A stretch of 64,000 nt of DNA from the NCBI GenBank assembly GCA_025506515.1, contig CM046451.1:74420599-74484598 (forward strand), given 5' to 3'. The stretch is from Flaveria trinervia. Lineage: Eukaryota; Streptophyta; Magnoliopsida; Asterales; Asteraceae. Positions 22,031 to 32,850 of this stretch are shown in pieces; the first letter of the stretch is position 1; each line of letters opens with the position of its first letter. The position numbers were made by a program, and so were the translations under genes. The notes under the pieces were generated by a model. The model did not search any database, was not told where the DNA came from, and saw nothing but the letters and a program-made list of their open reading frames with translations.

Positions 22031-22560
22031 TTAGTGCTTCACTGACGTATTTTGGCTCAAATTGTGAGACAAAACACCGATAAGCACCATCATGAATATC
22101 CCTTCTCCATAACTGAGGCGTAATCAGCTGAGTATAGCTGATTTCGGGTTTGTACTCCTGATCTACATCTCCAATGACATTGTCTAATGGATGATAGACG
22201 TTTAGTCGTGATCCTGGAGTAGTAGGAATGGCTACCTCAGAACCAAGATTATGAACATTTGGTTCTGCATCTGAGGTAGTTGGAGTTTGAGGCTCTGAAG
22301 TCGAAGGTGCATCACTGGTAGATGCTTGTGGAGTTTCAGGAACTGGAACCTGTTCCTCCTGACTGTTCTGGTTATCTTCTTCAGCTTCATCTTCAGAGGG
22401 GGAGTCACTTTCGTCGACCACTTCCCCTGACTGAGTAGATGATTCTCCCTGTGAGCTAGATGTTGGTGTATTCAAGATTTCATACATCATTCGTGTAGCT
22501 AACTCGTCATCCGAGGGAGAGAGAGGGATGTTGAAGGACTTGAAGAATCCATCATAGTCG
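22031..22560 (-). pseudogene. E2 integrase-RT linker
   Basis: Low-complexity Ser/Glu/Pro/Thr-rich reading frame (22,014-22,490: GESSTQSGEVVDESDSPSED and similar) ending in the copia signature YHPLDNVIGDV before RT. This variable linker is expected to be disordered. The match of YHPLDNVIGDV to E5 (32,680) and E7 (29,340) supports the alignment of the families. Confidence 0.75.
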
Positions 22561-23470
22561 AAAAGTAGGCAGGGGGTCCTTTGCCAGTAGGTGGTGTGGT
22601 ATATCGCTGAACGTCAACATTACACCACACTTCTACTAGACCCGTTGAGTTGTTGTAGACTCGCTTGTTTGGTATGTTGTATCCTAGAAGATGCCTTCAT
22701 CTGCTTCTCGCTGATTTTACCCTCTGTGTCTTCTTCAGAAGTGTGCACGGCGCGCCAAATGGTTCGAGATACTCCAATTTCGGTTTGCGTCTTTGTAGTA
22801 GCTCGTAACATGTCTTTCCGTGGCGCTTGACTATCAGGACTCGATTCAGTGTATAACATGCATTCGCCACTGCCTCATTCCAGAATTGGATAGGCAGTTT
22901 CGAGTCTGCCAGCATAGTTCGTGTTGTCTCTATCAAGCTTCTGTTCTTTCTCTCAGCAACGCCATTCATCTGAGGTGTGTAGGCAGAAGTGAATTGATGT
23001 ACAATTCCCCTTTCCTTGCAGTATGTCTCCATCCACTGGTTCTTGAATTCCGTTCCGTTGTCTGAGCGTACTTGTCTAACTTTCAGCTTGTAGAGAGATT
23101 CCAGTGTGGTTACCAACTCTTGAATGACTCAAATGTTTCTGATTTGAATTTCAGAAACATTACCCAAGTGAACCTTGAGTAGTCATCAGTGACCACAAAA
23201 CAGTACAAGTCGCCTGCAATGCTCTTTATACTGACTGGACCAAATACATCCATGTGAAGAAGTTCAAGAGGTAGTTCTATTGAATGAACTTTCTTTTCCG
23301 TATGAGACTTCTTGTCTGTTTGCCTTTCTTGCAAGCTACACAAAAGTCAGGAAGCTGGAAGTTCTTGACATTAACTCCTCTCACCAGATCCTTCTGAATC
23401 AAGTGATTCATCTTCCTTTGACTAATGTGTCCCATTCTCCTATGCCAGGAGATGGAATCCTTTTCAGTAG
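22561..23470 (-). pseudogene. E2 integrase
   Basis: The minus strand reads QERQTDKKSHTEKK (pre-integrase tail), LLHMDVFGP (Asp 1), VRSDNGTEFKNQW (Asp 2), MNGVAERKNRSLIE (Glu) and FWNEAVANACYTLNRVL, a complete DDE set. A frameshift near 23,113 separates the first Asp from the rest. The Gln codon after TEFKN, lost in E1 and E5, is intact here. The integrase C-terminus passes into the linker at about 22,560. Confidence 0.88.
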
Positions 23471-23638
23471 CTTAGATAGAAAACTTGAACCTCATGATCT
23501 TTGTAGAAGCTGTTGACAGATCCAAGACATAGAGATCTTTATATCTTGAAGCAGTCATCAAAACTTGGTCCTCTAGGATCTGTAGTCTTTTCTTAGTACG
23601 TAACACTTCTTGTTGTGAAGATGACTTTAAATCCCTTA

Positions 23639-23968
23639 TCACATATTTGGAAACAGAAAGTAAGTTATTTTGTAGTTGTGAACGTAGTTCACTTTTATCA
23701 ACTTAACTTTCTGATTCCCCACTTCTCCCTGTGCTGTGATATAGCCACCCTTGTTTCCAGCAAACAAAACATGCCCTCCTTTTATTTTCTTGACGTTTGA
23801 TAAAAGAGCCCTATTTCCTGTCATGTGTGCCTGGATGCTCCGTTGTCTACTATCCAATGTTAGTTTCAGCACTGTATCGAACACCCTGCACATACAAAGT
23901 AAAGGATTAGTTTGGGTTAGGAACCCAAGCCTTACTAGCTTGGGTTTCCCAGAGGCATCACACATCAT
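23639..23968 (-). pseudogene. E2 protease, frameshifted at the active site
   Basis: The minus strand reads WIVDNGASRH and then, after a 2-bp insertion near 23,827 (an extra CA), MTGNRALLSNVKKIKGGHVLFAGNKGGYIT in another frame. The copia protease motif (DxGASRHMTGN) is thus present but split. The substitution of Ser by Asn (DNGA) also occurs in other copia proteases. Confidence 0.8.
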
Positions 23969-25133
23969 AAATTCTACCCATTGACCCTAGAGGATGAGGG
24001 TAGCTCAGGTTCCTTCTTGTCATTATTATCAGACACTGAGGATGTCTTCGCCTCCTTCCATAATCCAGATTTGTGCAACGCCTGTTTGTGATAAACAGTC
24101 GACTGACTTACAGGTTGAATTTTGGTTCACTAGTTCTTCTAGGTGGAGTCAAAGAAATCCTCTTAGAAGACCTAGGCTTTGAAACCTGAAGTTCAATCTT
24201 CTTCCTAGGTGTCTGATAGAATGACAATAGGAAGCAATGTGTCCATATTCACCACAGTTGTAGCACGACCTGCTATCAACTTTATGATTAAACTTTCTTT
24301 GTGGAGAAGTGTTGACACTCTAGTAACATAACTCCTCTAGGTTTTGACTCTGGTTCTTTGGTTTTTTCTATGGTTTAACAAAGTTACCTGTTTTTAACCT
24401 GTTTAACATCCTTTTCTTTTTGGTTAATAGGTTTTTGACTTGACGTATGTGAAAGATTACCCTTAGAAGTCCTTTTAGGTTCTGATTTGACTCTGTTTGA
24501 TCCTGACTTTAAGTTAACCTTTTCAAATTCCTTTTCCAGATTAACACAAGACAATTTATCCTTTGCCTTTGAAGTGGAATCCTTTTGTTTGTTTCCAGAG
24601 TCAATAGATGAACATAAGGAATCTGGATCACTAACAAGAGGAGTAGACACCACATGATCCTTGATGGGATTACTATTTATTTATTGGTCTAGTCTTAGTG
24701 TTCATCAAGTCTCAGGTGGTGGTGGAACCACTTTATAACCCCATCCCTCCCCGTTGTTCCTTCTCTCACTAAGTGTTGGACTATGTGTGAAGAACTAGTC
24801 CAACTGTGCAGTTTCTGTTTTAATGAATTTACTTCTACTTCTAGAACTGCCTTTTCTTCTTAGTGTCTTCTAGGGAGTTTAGATAATACCTAATGTCATT
24901 AGCTTGGTTAAAGCAACTACTTCGGTTTCCCTAAGCTGTTTAGTCAAAAGGTCTATCTTTTCTTTATAACTTGCTCATTTTGTTTTAATACCCTATTAGC
25001 CTCAGTGCACAGTTGCAAATCTTTACTAAGTTATCATTATGATCTAATAACCTAGCAAATTTTTCATCTATGCTATTCCTAAAAGTATCACAATCAGAAC
25101 AAGCATGATTATCAAACATTTGGTCAGTAGTAC
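23969..25133 (-). pseudogene. E2 gag C-terminal region with intact second zinc knuckle
   Basis: Lys/Ser-rich sequence in several frames. Around 24,235-24,278 it encodes SCYNCGEYGHIASYC, a perfect C-X2-C-X4-H-X4-C knuckle that the E1 copy has lost. The frame 24,384-24,653 (SGSNRVKSEPKRTSKG and similar) is homologous to E1 1,650-1,880. A Lys/Glu-rich helical stretch lies at 24,880-25,130. Confidence 0.72.
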
Positions 25134-26732
25134 TTACCTGAGTTGATTCAGAGAGTTAGCCATCAACGCAGCATCAGATGTCTCTGAATCTGGTGATTCT
25201 GTCTTTTCTGTCTCTGACGTGGTAGTCTCCTCTTTAGGCTGGTAACTGACCTCGGTTGTAGTTGCTTCTTCACTATGTGACATCGCTATCTCAACTGCTA
25301 GATCTCCTTCACTAGCAGAATCACTGTCAATATCTTCTACACTTGCAATGTTTGATTCCCCTGGTGAGACAAACCTAAAGCTCCAATCATGTCCTTCATC
25401 ATCATGAGCAGTCAAGGCTTTTGAATCCTTGGTTGATGAAGTAGAACTAGTAGCTTGCTTGTCTTGACGAGTGAAGGACGAGAATGGGTTCCCGTTACCC
25501 ATCTTCTTAGGCTTGACACATTCTCTTTTGAAGTGCCCCTTCTCTCCACAGTTAAAGCAGGTCACTTTGCTCTTGTCAAAGCCAAATGTGGTATCCTTAG
25601 TAGCTACCAAGTTCTGTCCGGTTTGTTTTACAAAATTCTTTTCCCTCCGGACAGCACTAGCTAAAGCCCACATTATATCCATCCTCTCAAGCTCCATTTC
25701 GTCCACCTGCTCGTAGTCCTCGTCTGCCAAATGGCAGTTTCCAATCTTCCCAGCAACAAGTTCATCATAAGAATGGACCATTGCAGCCAAAAGATCCATG
25801 TGTTCTCGAGCTACTTCCACTTTCACATTTCCGAGATTCTCGGTTCTTCAGTTTAGTACACTTGCTTCGGATCCAATATAGTGGGAACAAGAAAGTCCCG
25901 ATGTGTCTGATCCTGAAGGAGATGCATGTGAAGGACCCGATGAGCTAGACACAAATGTAGTTGGAGAGGTGCTCCAGGTCTTAGCTTGAGGTGTGGCATT
26001 GTATAAAGCTGGATTTTGATTGTATGAAGACTTCTGAGCTCTGTACTTCATCCTAAGTGACTCTTCTCGCAACTAAAGAATGAAGTCATTAATATCCAGT
26101 TTTGCCAGCATTCCATTCTGTCTAAGATTAGACACGAATGAAGCCCACTTTTCAGGCAATCCGTCTGCAAAATTAGTAACTTTCTCTTCCATGGTAGTAG
26201 CCACCCCATGTGTATGCAGTTCACTCATCAGATGGTAGAATCTATCTATAACATCGTCGAAACTCTCATTTCCCATCGATGAGAAGTTATCGAATTCCTT
26301 CTTTAACTCCTTTGCCTTGATCGCCTTCAACGAAGCATTCCTGTCGTACCTTTTTTCTAGCTCATCCCAAGTTTCTTGGACTGCTTATTTTCTGAGTATT
26401 GGTGGAATATGTCTTTAGGAATAGATTGTGTAATCAATGCATAAACTCTTTTTTCTGCATTGTATTTGACTTTCTGCATGTCCGTCATTCCTCCTAACGT
26501 TAGCTTAACTCCATCAGCTCCCACGCTGTACTATATACAATCTCGATGGCTTCCCACAGATTCGGATCCACTCCATTGAGGTAGATCTCAAAACGTTGTT
26601 TCCAGTGGGGAAACTCATCTAACGTCAAGAGCTTTGGTGGTTTATTATGATTACCCACCTCACTCTCAAGCAACAGCAGTTCTATATCCTAGAGTCCTTT
26701 CCAGCAGTAAAGGCTGACATTTGATCTTCCAT
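25134..26732 (-). pseudogene. E2 gag, N-terminal and first zinc knuckle part
   Basis: Best start is the ATG at 26,732 (MEDQMSAFTAGKDSR), after which a frameshift/stop occurs within 20 codons. Then ESEVGNHNKPPKLL, HWKQRFEIYLNG (the Trp-containing gag motif common in copia), AKELKKEFDNFSSMGNESFDDVIDRFYHL, LPEKWASFVSNLRQ, and after another break CFNCGEKGHFKREC (about 25,520-25,562) and an acidic Thr/Ser linker. It is the structural protein of the virus-like particle. Four or more breaks are visible. Confidence 0.85.
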
Positions 26733-27222
26733 TGCGAATAACTTTAAGTCTAATAACTTTAGTCTAATAAAACAAATTGTCACTGGGGTGACTGAAGGGT
26801 GCGAATGGTCTAGTCGTGCGTATAACTCTACGACTGGTTCAATCGTGCGGCTGAACTAAGCGATTAGCTCAGTCGTGCGAATGAATCTGATGCGTATGAA
26901 CAGTACGCCGAAAGGTTCAATCGTACAAATGGAGATGCGACTATGTCCAATCGTGCGTCTGAGCAATGCGAATGAGGTCCAGTCGTGCGAATGGCTCACT
27001 TCGTGCGACTCAAGCTGCTGTTTTGCGAAAATTTCTAGGTTAAACGTGTTTTTAGCCGTAAAATTCGAACTTTCACAAGGTCTAATGCCTAAGTCCGTAG
27101 AAACCAACCTCGATGAGCAGGGAACGTCCAAGATCACTTTTGACACAAAAGATTGCGTTTTTAGTGCAAAAACACAAGTTTTTGTCAATATTGATTGAAT
27201 CACACGTAATCAAGAGCCTAAA
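26733..27222 (-). promoter_or_regulatory. E2 5' leader with palindrome array
   Basis: Untranslated leader between PBS and gag. From 26,795 to 27,005 it contains about eight degenerate copies of the CAGTCGTGCGACTG family (for example GTCCAGTCGTGCGAATGG). Arrays here, in the LTR and after pol are the three sites of this motif in E2. A role in RNA folding or transcription is inferred from position only. Confidence 0.6.
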
Positions 27223-27234
27223 GCTCTAATACCA
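27223..27234 (-). promoter_or_regulatory. E2 primer-binding site (initiator tRNA-Met)
   Basis: Minus-strand TGGTATTAGAGC, one mismatch from the initiator tRNA-Met complement TGGTATCAGAGC, two bases after the 5' LTR end (AACA at 27,237). Confidence 0.88.
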
Positions 27235-27236
27235 CT

Positions 27237-27969
27237 TGTTACGACCTGGTATTTGAACGACATACCGGGAGATTAGCGCGTAAACCAGATCAAATAGTGC
27301 GGAATCCTATTTGATTGGCGATCCAATCAGTGAGAACACACGAAGAATCAATCAAGAATTGAAACTAACGTTAGAATCGATTGGGAATCGATCTAATGTG
27401 TTCTATGAACTTGGAGAACGAATTGGGAGGCTTCTGGACGGCTAGGGTATGTCTGGAATCGTAATTAATCAAAAGCTCTTATTTTTCACGAATTGGGTGT
27501 ATTTATAGGTTGGTATTATTCGATCGTGCGACTGAAACATTAGTATGGTTCAGTCGTGCGATTGAACCATGCGGTTGATTCATCCGCACAACTGAGTGTT
27601 CAGTCGTGCGACTGAGCCAATCTTATGTGTCAATCATACGACTAATCTAGTCTCCCGGTTCAGTCGTGCGACTGAGTCATTCGTATGAAGTTATTCATGC
27701 TTATGGTTCATTCGCATGGGCCATTCGCATGAGAACTTCATTAAGTTAAGTTTGAATGTATTAATTAATAAACATTATGTGTAACATTCAAACAACCACA
27801 AACCTAATTAACCAATTTAATATCAACTCATTAATGAAATATTAGTCATTACAATACAAATCACAACACACCAATATCATTTCATTAATCATATCAAATT
27901 ACACCAGATTCAGATAAACAAGATCTATTACATTTCATATCATGATCTAGGGACATACATGTATCAACA
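27237..27969 (-). repeat. E2 5' LTR (733 bp)
   Basis: On the plus strand it reads TGTTACGACC ... TGTATCAACA, giving TG...CA ends in element sense. TATA motif CTATAAATA at 27,500-27,508 (minus). Palindrome array 27,518-27,738 directly upstream in element sense. It matches the 3' LTR 13,854-14,563 closely, with mostly transition differences at CG sites. Confidence 0.93.
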
Positions 27970-28586
27970 AATCATCTTTACCTTTTTTTCATGGTTATTT
28001 GTGTTATTGTAAGTCTTTATGAGATACATTTTGGTTTACAATCATTAACTATTGCTAGCCTGCAACGTCTAGATCTTGGGCCTGACAAGCCTATTTGGTG
28101 CTAAAGTCGATGCATTGCCGACTCCTGATGACTTATGCTTGTTCATCATGGGAACCAAGTACACTTAGCTAATATTATATATTTGTAATCAAGTAGAGGT
28201 TTGGTTGTAACTGTATGTGTTCTATAAGCTTGCTAACTCGTAACCATGGACATGAATTGCTACTTGTAACCCTTTTATACATATACATATATGCATGTGT
28301 TTAAACCATGGGAACTCACCAACTTTATAGTTGACCCTTTATTTTTAACATGTTTCAGTTTTCCTACTTGAAGATCTTGCTGTGCTCATATAGGACTTGC
28401 ACAAGATTAAATTGAAAGTCTTATGTTTCTATTTGTATCTTGATTGTTTTGTAATTACTAATTTGACTTGTAATGTTTACTGAATAATGATATTAATATT
28501 ACTTCAACTAAATTAGTTCCATGTGCTATGAGTGATCGTTCACATTCATCCGCCCTGATGATTCCTCTGTCGGTCGGGGTGTGATA
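27970..28586 (+). repeat. H 3' LTR, distal part
   Basis: Resumes the H LTR after E2. 28,100-28,586 duplicates 10,410-10,885 (for example TTCATCATGGGAACCAAGTA). It ends GGTCGGGGTGTGATA, the CG-depleted equivalent of GGTCGGGGTGCGACA at 10,885, and is followed by the GCACT duplication. Confidence 0.88.
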
Positions 28587-29933
28587 GCACTCATCTCAAA
28601 CTCTGCTTTCATTACAGATTTAAATTCTTTACATAATTCTTCATTTTTGGAAGCGAAGATTATGACATCCACATAAATCTGTACAAATAGTAAATCTACA
28701 TCCTTTTCTTTGATGACTACTGTAAAGTCCAATAACTCCTCTGCAAAAGCCATGTTTCACGAGATGAGTTGAGAGTTTCAAATACCAGGCTCTAGGGGCT
28801 TGATGGAGCCTGTAAAGAGCCTTGTCAAATTTGTAAACTCTATCCCGATAATAATGATCCTCAAATCCTTCAAGTTGACTGACATAGACTGTTTCACGGA
28901 TTTCAACATGAAGGAATGCGCTCTTCACATGTAGTTGATAAACTTTAATCTTCATGTAGGATGCATAGGCTAGAAATATACATATTGCTTCCATCCATGC
29001 CACCGGTGCAAACACTTCATTGTAATTTATTCCTTCGACTTGTCGAAATCCTTGAACTACAAGTCGAGCCTTATTCCAGATTATGGCCCGTTTGTCATCT
29101 TTCTTGCACTTCAGCACCCATTTAGTGCCAATCACCTTAGCACCTTTTGGTTTGTGCACAAGGTTCCATACTCCTAACTTTGGTTTAAGGCTTCTCTCAT
29201 ATATTTTGACTCAAATTAAGATACCAAATATCAATCTGCACCATCGTGAAGATATCCTTTTTCCATGACTAAGGCATAATAAATTGAGTATAGCTGATTT
29301 CGTGTCTATACTCTTGATCGAACATCCCCAATGATGTTGTCCAAGGGATGATAAACATATATCCCAGATCCAGGAGTCATGGGGACAACTATCTCATTAT
29401 CCAGATTGTTAAACCCAGGTTCAGTATTGTTAGCAGTTGGAATATGAGGTTCCGAAGTGTCAGAGGCATCAGGATTTGATGCTTGTGTACTTTTCATTGG
29501 TGGGAACCTGATACTCTTGGTCCATATTTGCAGTCTCAACTACGTCATCATCATAGGAAGAAACACTTATTTCAATGTCTCCCCCTGAAGGGCTAGAAGT
29601 ATTATCTAATGGACCAGTTGATGCCAAGTCTAGTGGAGGAGTGTTTAGAGCATCGTACCTTATGCTAGTAGAAAGCTCGTCATCAGTATGAGAAAGCAGC
29701 ACATTGAAGGATTTAAAGAATCCATCATAGTCGAGAAAGAAGGAGGGTTCTTTTCCAGCAGGGGGTGGTGTATCTTTGAACATCAACATTGCACCACACT
29801 TCTACCTGACCTATTGAGTTGATATAAACTCTCTTGTCTAGTATGATGTATCCGAGAGAGATACCTTCTTCTGCTATCTCACTAAACTTCCCAGTCTGGG
29901 TTAACTTCAACAACATGCATGGTTCGCCAAATG
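28587..29933 (-). pseudogene. E7 integrase end, linker and reverse transcriptase N-terminal half
   Basis: Right half of the copia element interrupted by H. On the minus strand from 29,933: the end of integrase (GKFSEIAEEGISLGYIILDKRVY), an acidic linker (YHPLDNIIGDV near 29,340), then RT with GAKVIGTKWVLKCK, VVQGFRQVEGINYNEVFAPVA, VYQLHVKSAFLH and YVDVIIFASKNEELCKEF. The catalytic YVDD is YVDV (28,661-28,675) and the usual FGS is FAS, so this RT is dead even without the insertion. It ends at the GCACT duplication. The reading frame continues at 6,546. Confidence 0.88.
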
Positions 29934-30157
29934 GTTCTAGACCCCGTTTTTTACTTGTTTTAAACTATCTTTGGGGCTGAAAATGTATTAAAATGATTTT
30001 TCAAAGTTTATGTATGTTTACCCATATGTATTATGCATGTTGGATGTTAATTTTGAATGCTTATAGGTTGTTCATGTTTAGAATAGCCATATTAAGCGTA
30101 GGACATATGGGTTTGATGATTGGGTTTGAAAACATACTAGAAACATGTTACACAGAG

Positions 30158-30560
30158 GGTCCATGCGCCTAGATAAGGCTCATGCGCCTGAAAATGCTTT
30201 AGAAAGATTTAAGTGTAATCCATGCACCCGAACAGTAGCCCATGCGCCTAAGATTATCATAGAAATGTTTGAGTATAGCCCATGCGCCTGAACAGTGGTC
30301 CATGCACCTAGAAATATTAGTCGGACGACTAAGTGAAGGGCCATGCGCCCCAATAGTGTCCATGCGCCTAAGTGGCTCATGTGCCTAAGTGCCCATGCGT
30401 CCGAATAACTCATGCGCCTGAGTGTTCATACGCACAAATAGTGTCCATGCGCCTGAATAGTTCATGCGCCTAAGTGATAAAATGATTAAGTGTTGGCTAA
30501 TGCGCCTACATGATGATGAAGCGCCCAAACAGGGCTCATTCGCCCAAATAGTGCCAAAGC
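30158..30560 (+). repeat. CATGCGCC short-repeat array in G2
   Basis: About 18 degenerate copies of CCATGCGCCTRAA every 15-40 bp, homologous in kind and position to the array in G1 (8,454-8,735). One neighbouring unit, AGTCGGACGACTAA near 30,320, resembles the copia palindrome. Confidence 0.78.
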
Positions 30561-30984
30561 GCCTAAGCACTTAGAACTTTTTACAAAATTTTTTGGGAGT
30601 CTGTGCTTTTAGGGTTTTGACCAACGGTTGACTGGGGCTTATTTATGATGATGTTTCATGCATGATTATGATTGTTCCTTATTATTATTATTATTGCTAA
30701 TATTATTATTACTTAAAGTATGTGACTTTACGTGGTATGTTATTATCGTAACGTAAAGTATATTGTAATAATAAAGTGAAGAGCAATAAAGAAAAGAAGG
30801 GGAACATTAATAAAAATGTTAACAAGTCTTGCAAGCTTACAAGAGGTACACGACCATGTTGTCGTTAGCTCAACTATGTTGCGGGTTAGCTACCCTATTA
30901 TGCACACAGGGCCAATCAATTGAGATTGGCAGGACCTTTGTAGCGTGCCCTGGGTGATTGGCTCGGCCTTCTACTAGTACACAG

Positions 30985-31072
30985 AACCTTTTCAAGGGAT
31001 ACAGTTGACCCTTTCGAGGGATATAGTTGACCCTTTCGAGGGATACAGTTGACCCTTTCGAGGGATATAGAT
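30985..31072 (+). repeat. G2 LTR minisatellite, 22-bp unit
   Basis: Four tandem copies of GACCCTTTCGAGGGATAYAG plus TT, differing at one or two positions. It occupies the place where G1 has the 120-130 bp repeat and G3 the 54-bp repeat. Confidence 0.85.
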
Positions 31073-31627
31073 GGCCCATCACCCATTTTCCATCGCGCAT
31101 ACAGTTGGGGTATTGCTCATTTGTCCATACAGAAAGTGAAAGATAAAGATAAAAGTCTACAGAACAAACAAGGCATACAGTAAAGAGAATGAACAGTATT
31201 TGTTCATATAGTTCATGTGTGCTCGCATATATAGTACAGAGTTGTATTTTACAAAAAAGAGTATTTTCATATACAACATATAGAAAGTATTTTATTACTT
31301 TTAAAACTAGAACTCACTCAGCAACACTAACTTTTATACATTTTCCGTTGGCAGGTAATTATTGTTAAGGATGACACGAGGGTGAAGCTACTCGGCAGGG
31401 AAAGACTGACATCCATTCGTATTCTATGTTGCTGTTGTATTGTAATGCAGTAAAACAATTCTTTTGTAAACAGTTTATGATGATTTATTGCTTAACAACA
31501 GTGATTTTAATGAAATGAATGGTTTTGATAAATCATTTCCGCTGCTTAAGTTTGTATAATTATAATGTGTAGTGTTTTAACTGCTGTGATTGACCAAACT
31601 GTGAGGTGCCCGGGAACGAGGCCTTAC

Positions 31628-32230
31628 AGCACTAGAAGTATTGTTGGTGATTTCTACTGCTATGTAGTAACAGATGATTACTCAAGATTCTCCCGGGTGA
31701 TGTTTCTAAAAGCGAAATAAAAAAACTTTTGAATCATTCAAACATCTGGTAACTACATTGGAATCACTCTACAAGCTGAAATTTAGACAGATTCGATCGG
31801 ACAACAGCACAAAGTTCAAGAACTAGTGGATGGAGGCATTCTGTAAAGAAAAAGGGATTGTACATCAATTATGTCTGCCTACACACCACAGATGAATGGA
31901 GTTGCTGAGCAAAAGAATTGGAGCTTGATAGAGACAGCAAGAACGTTGCTAGCTGACTCGAAACTGCCTATCGAATTTTGAAATAAGGCTGTGGCAAATG
32001 CATGTTACACGCTCAATCGAGTCTTAGTGGTCAAGCGACATAGGAAAACGTGTTATGAACGACTCCAGTGACGTAAACCTAACCTGGAGTATCTCAAACC
32101 ATTTGATGCACCATGTACGCTGCTGAAGAAAACTCAATCAGGGAAGTTCAGTGAGAAGGCTGAAGAAGGGATCTTTCTTGGATACAATATACCGAACAAG
32201 AGAGTTTATAACAACTCAGCGGGTCAGGTA
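31628..32230 (+). pseudogene. E5 integrase fragment
   Basis: Starts inside the core at SIVGDFYCYVVTDDYSRFS and continues with RSDNSTKFKN (second Asp; G of DNG changed), MNGVAEQKNWSLIETART (Glu) and KACYTLNRVLVVKRH. An amber codon follows FKN, the same position as in E1. There are multiple stops and the frame shifts near 31,715. Confidence 0.85.
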
Positions 32231-32850
32231 GAGGTGTGGTGCAACATTGATGTTCAGAGATACACCAACCCCCCTGCAAGAAAGGGACCTTCATTATTCT
32301 TCGACTATGATGGATTCTTTAAGTCCTTCAACATGCCTCCCTCTTTTTTGAATGATGAGTTAAAGACCAGAATGATGTACGATATCCTAGACACACAACT
32401 GCTAGACTCAACAGCATCAACTCCGCAAGTCGAATCTTCTAATCCTTTAGGGGGAGCACTTGATGTAAGCGATTCCTCCTCGGATGATGAAAAATAGAAA
32501 CTAAACACGTCGACCAGGAGGAACAGGTTCATACAAATGAAAGTGCACAAGCATCAAATCCTGATGCCTTTGATATTTCGGAACCTCATACTGCAACAAC
32601 TACAAATCCTAAACCTGACTTTAACAATCTGGATCATGAGGTGGGTGTTCCAACAACTCCGGGATCTCGGCTAAACATTTATCATCCCATGGACAATGTC
32701 ATTGGGGATGTTAGATGGGGAGTACAGACCAAAAATCAGCTATACACAGCTGATTATGCATTGGTAATGGAAAAGGGATACCTTCACGATGGCCATATTG
32801 ATGTTTTGTGTCTCAATTTGAGCCAAAATACGTTAGTGAAGCGTTAAATG
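32231..32850 (+). pseudogene. E5 integrase-RT linker
   Basis: Reads VWCNIDVQRYTNPPARKGPSLFFDYDGFFKSFN and then an acidic Ser/Asp-rich stretch (32,400-32,630) and YHPMDNVIGDV (32,680). It is homologous to E2 22,560-22,140 and E7 29,790-29,330. The frame breaks at about 32,497. Confidence 0.78.

Larger units (their letters stand above)
13854..27969 (-). mobile_element. E2: near-complete 14-kb Sirevirus-like Ty1/copia element
   Basis: In minus-strand order: 5' LTR 27,969-27,237, PBS, 5' leader with palindrome array, gag, protease, integrase, reverse transcriptase, RNase H, a 5.9-kb post-pol region with two ORF groups, polypurine tract and 3' LTR. The two LTRs are nearly identical apart from mostly transition differences and loss of about 20 bp at the inner H junction of the 3' LTR. 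Pol motifs (FGSKNEELCKEF, EFEMSAMG) and the AAGGGGGAG polypurine tract fit the SIRE lineage. Frameshifts throughout make it non-autonomous now. Confidence 0.92.
6547..28586 (+). mobile_element. H: Ty3/gypsy-type LTR element, internally non-coding, host to G1 and E2
   Basis: Two long direct repeats (6,547-10,885 and 12,114-28,586, each interrupted by another element) flank only about 1.2 kb. The repeats start TGTAACATCC (TCTAACATCC in the left copy), end TGCGACA (TGTGATA in the right copy) and are followed by a primer site matching tRNA-Met. GCACT is duplicated at 6,542-6,546 and 28,587-28,591. The outside sequences join into one reverse-transcriptase reading frame (EFEMSA.GEMKFF). This shows that all 22 kb arrived by insertion. 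The LTR ends and PBS are gypsy-like. Confidence 0.9.
29934..31627 (+). repeat. G2: gypsy LTR (G family) between E7 and E5
   Basis: Ends GTGCCCGGGAACGAGGCCTTACA at 31,627, as G1 does. It has the conserved CTAGAACTCACTCAGC block near 31,305. The start is diverged (TCTAGACCCCGTTTTTTAC against TGTAACACCCGGTTATTTA of G3, minus). The left flank is minus-strand E7 and the right flank is plus-strand E5, with no target duplication. Confidence 0.78.

Noticed and set aside
30180..30570. Minus-strand ORFs rich in Ala-Trp and Arg-Met repeats
   Set aside because: Antisense reading of the G2 short-repeat array.
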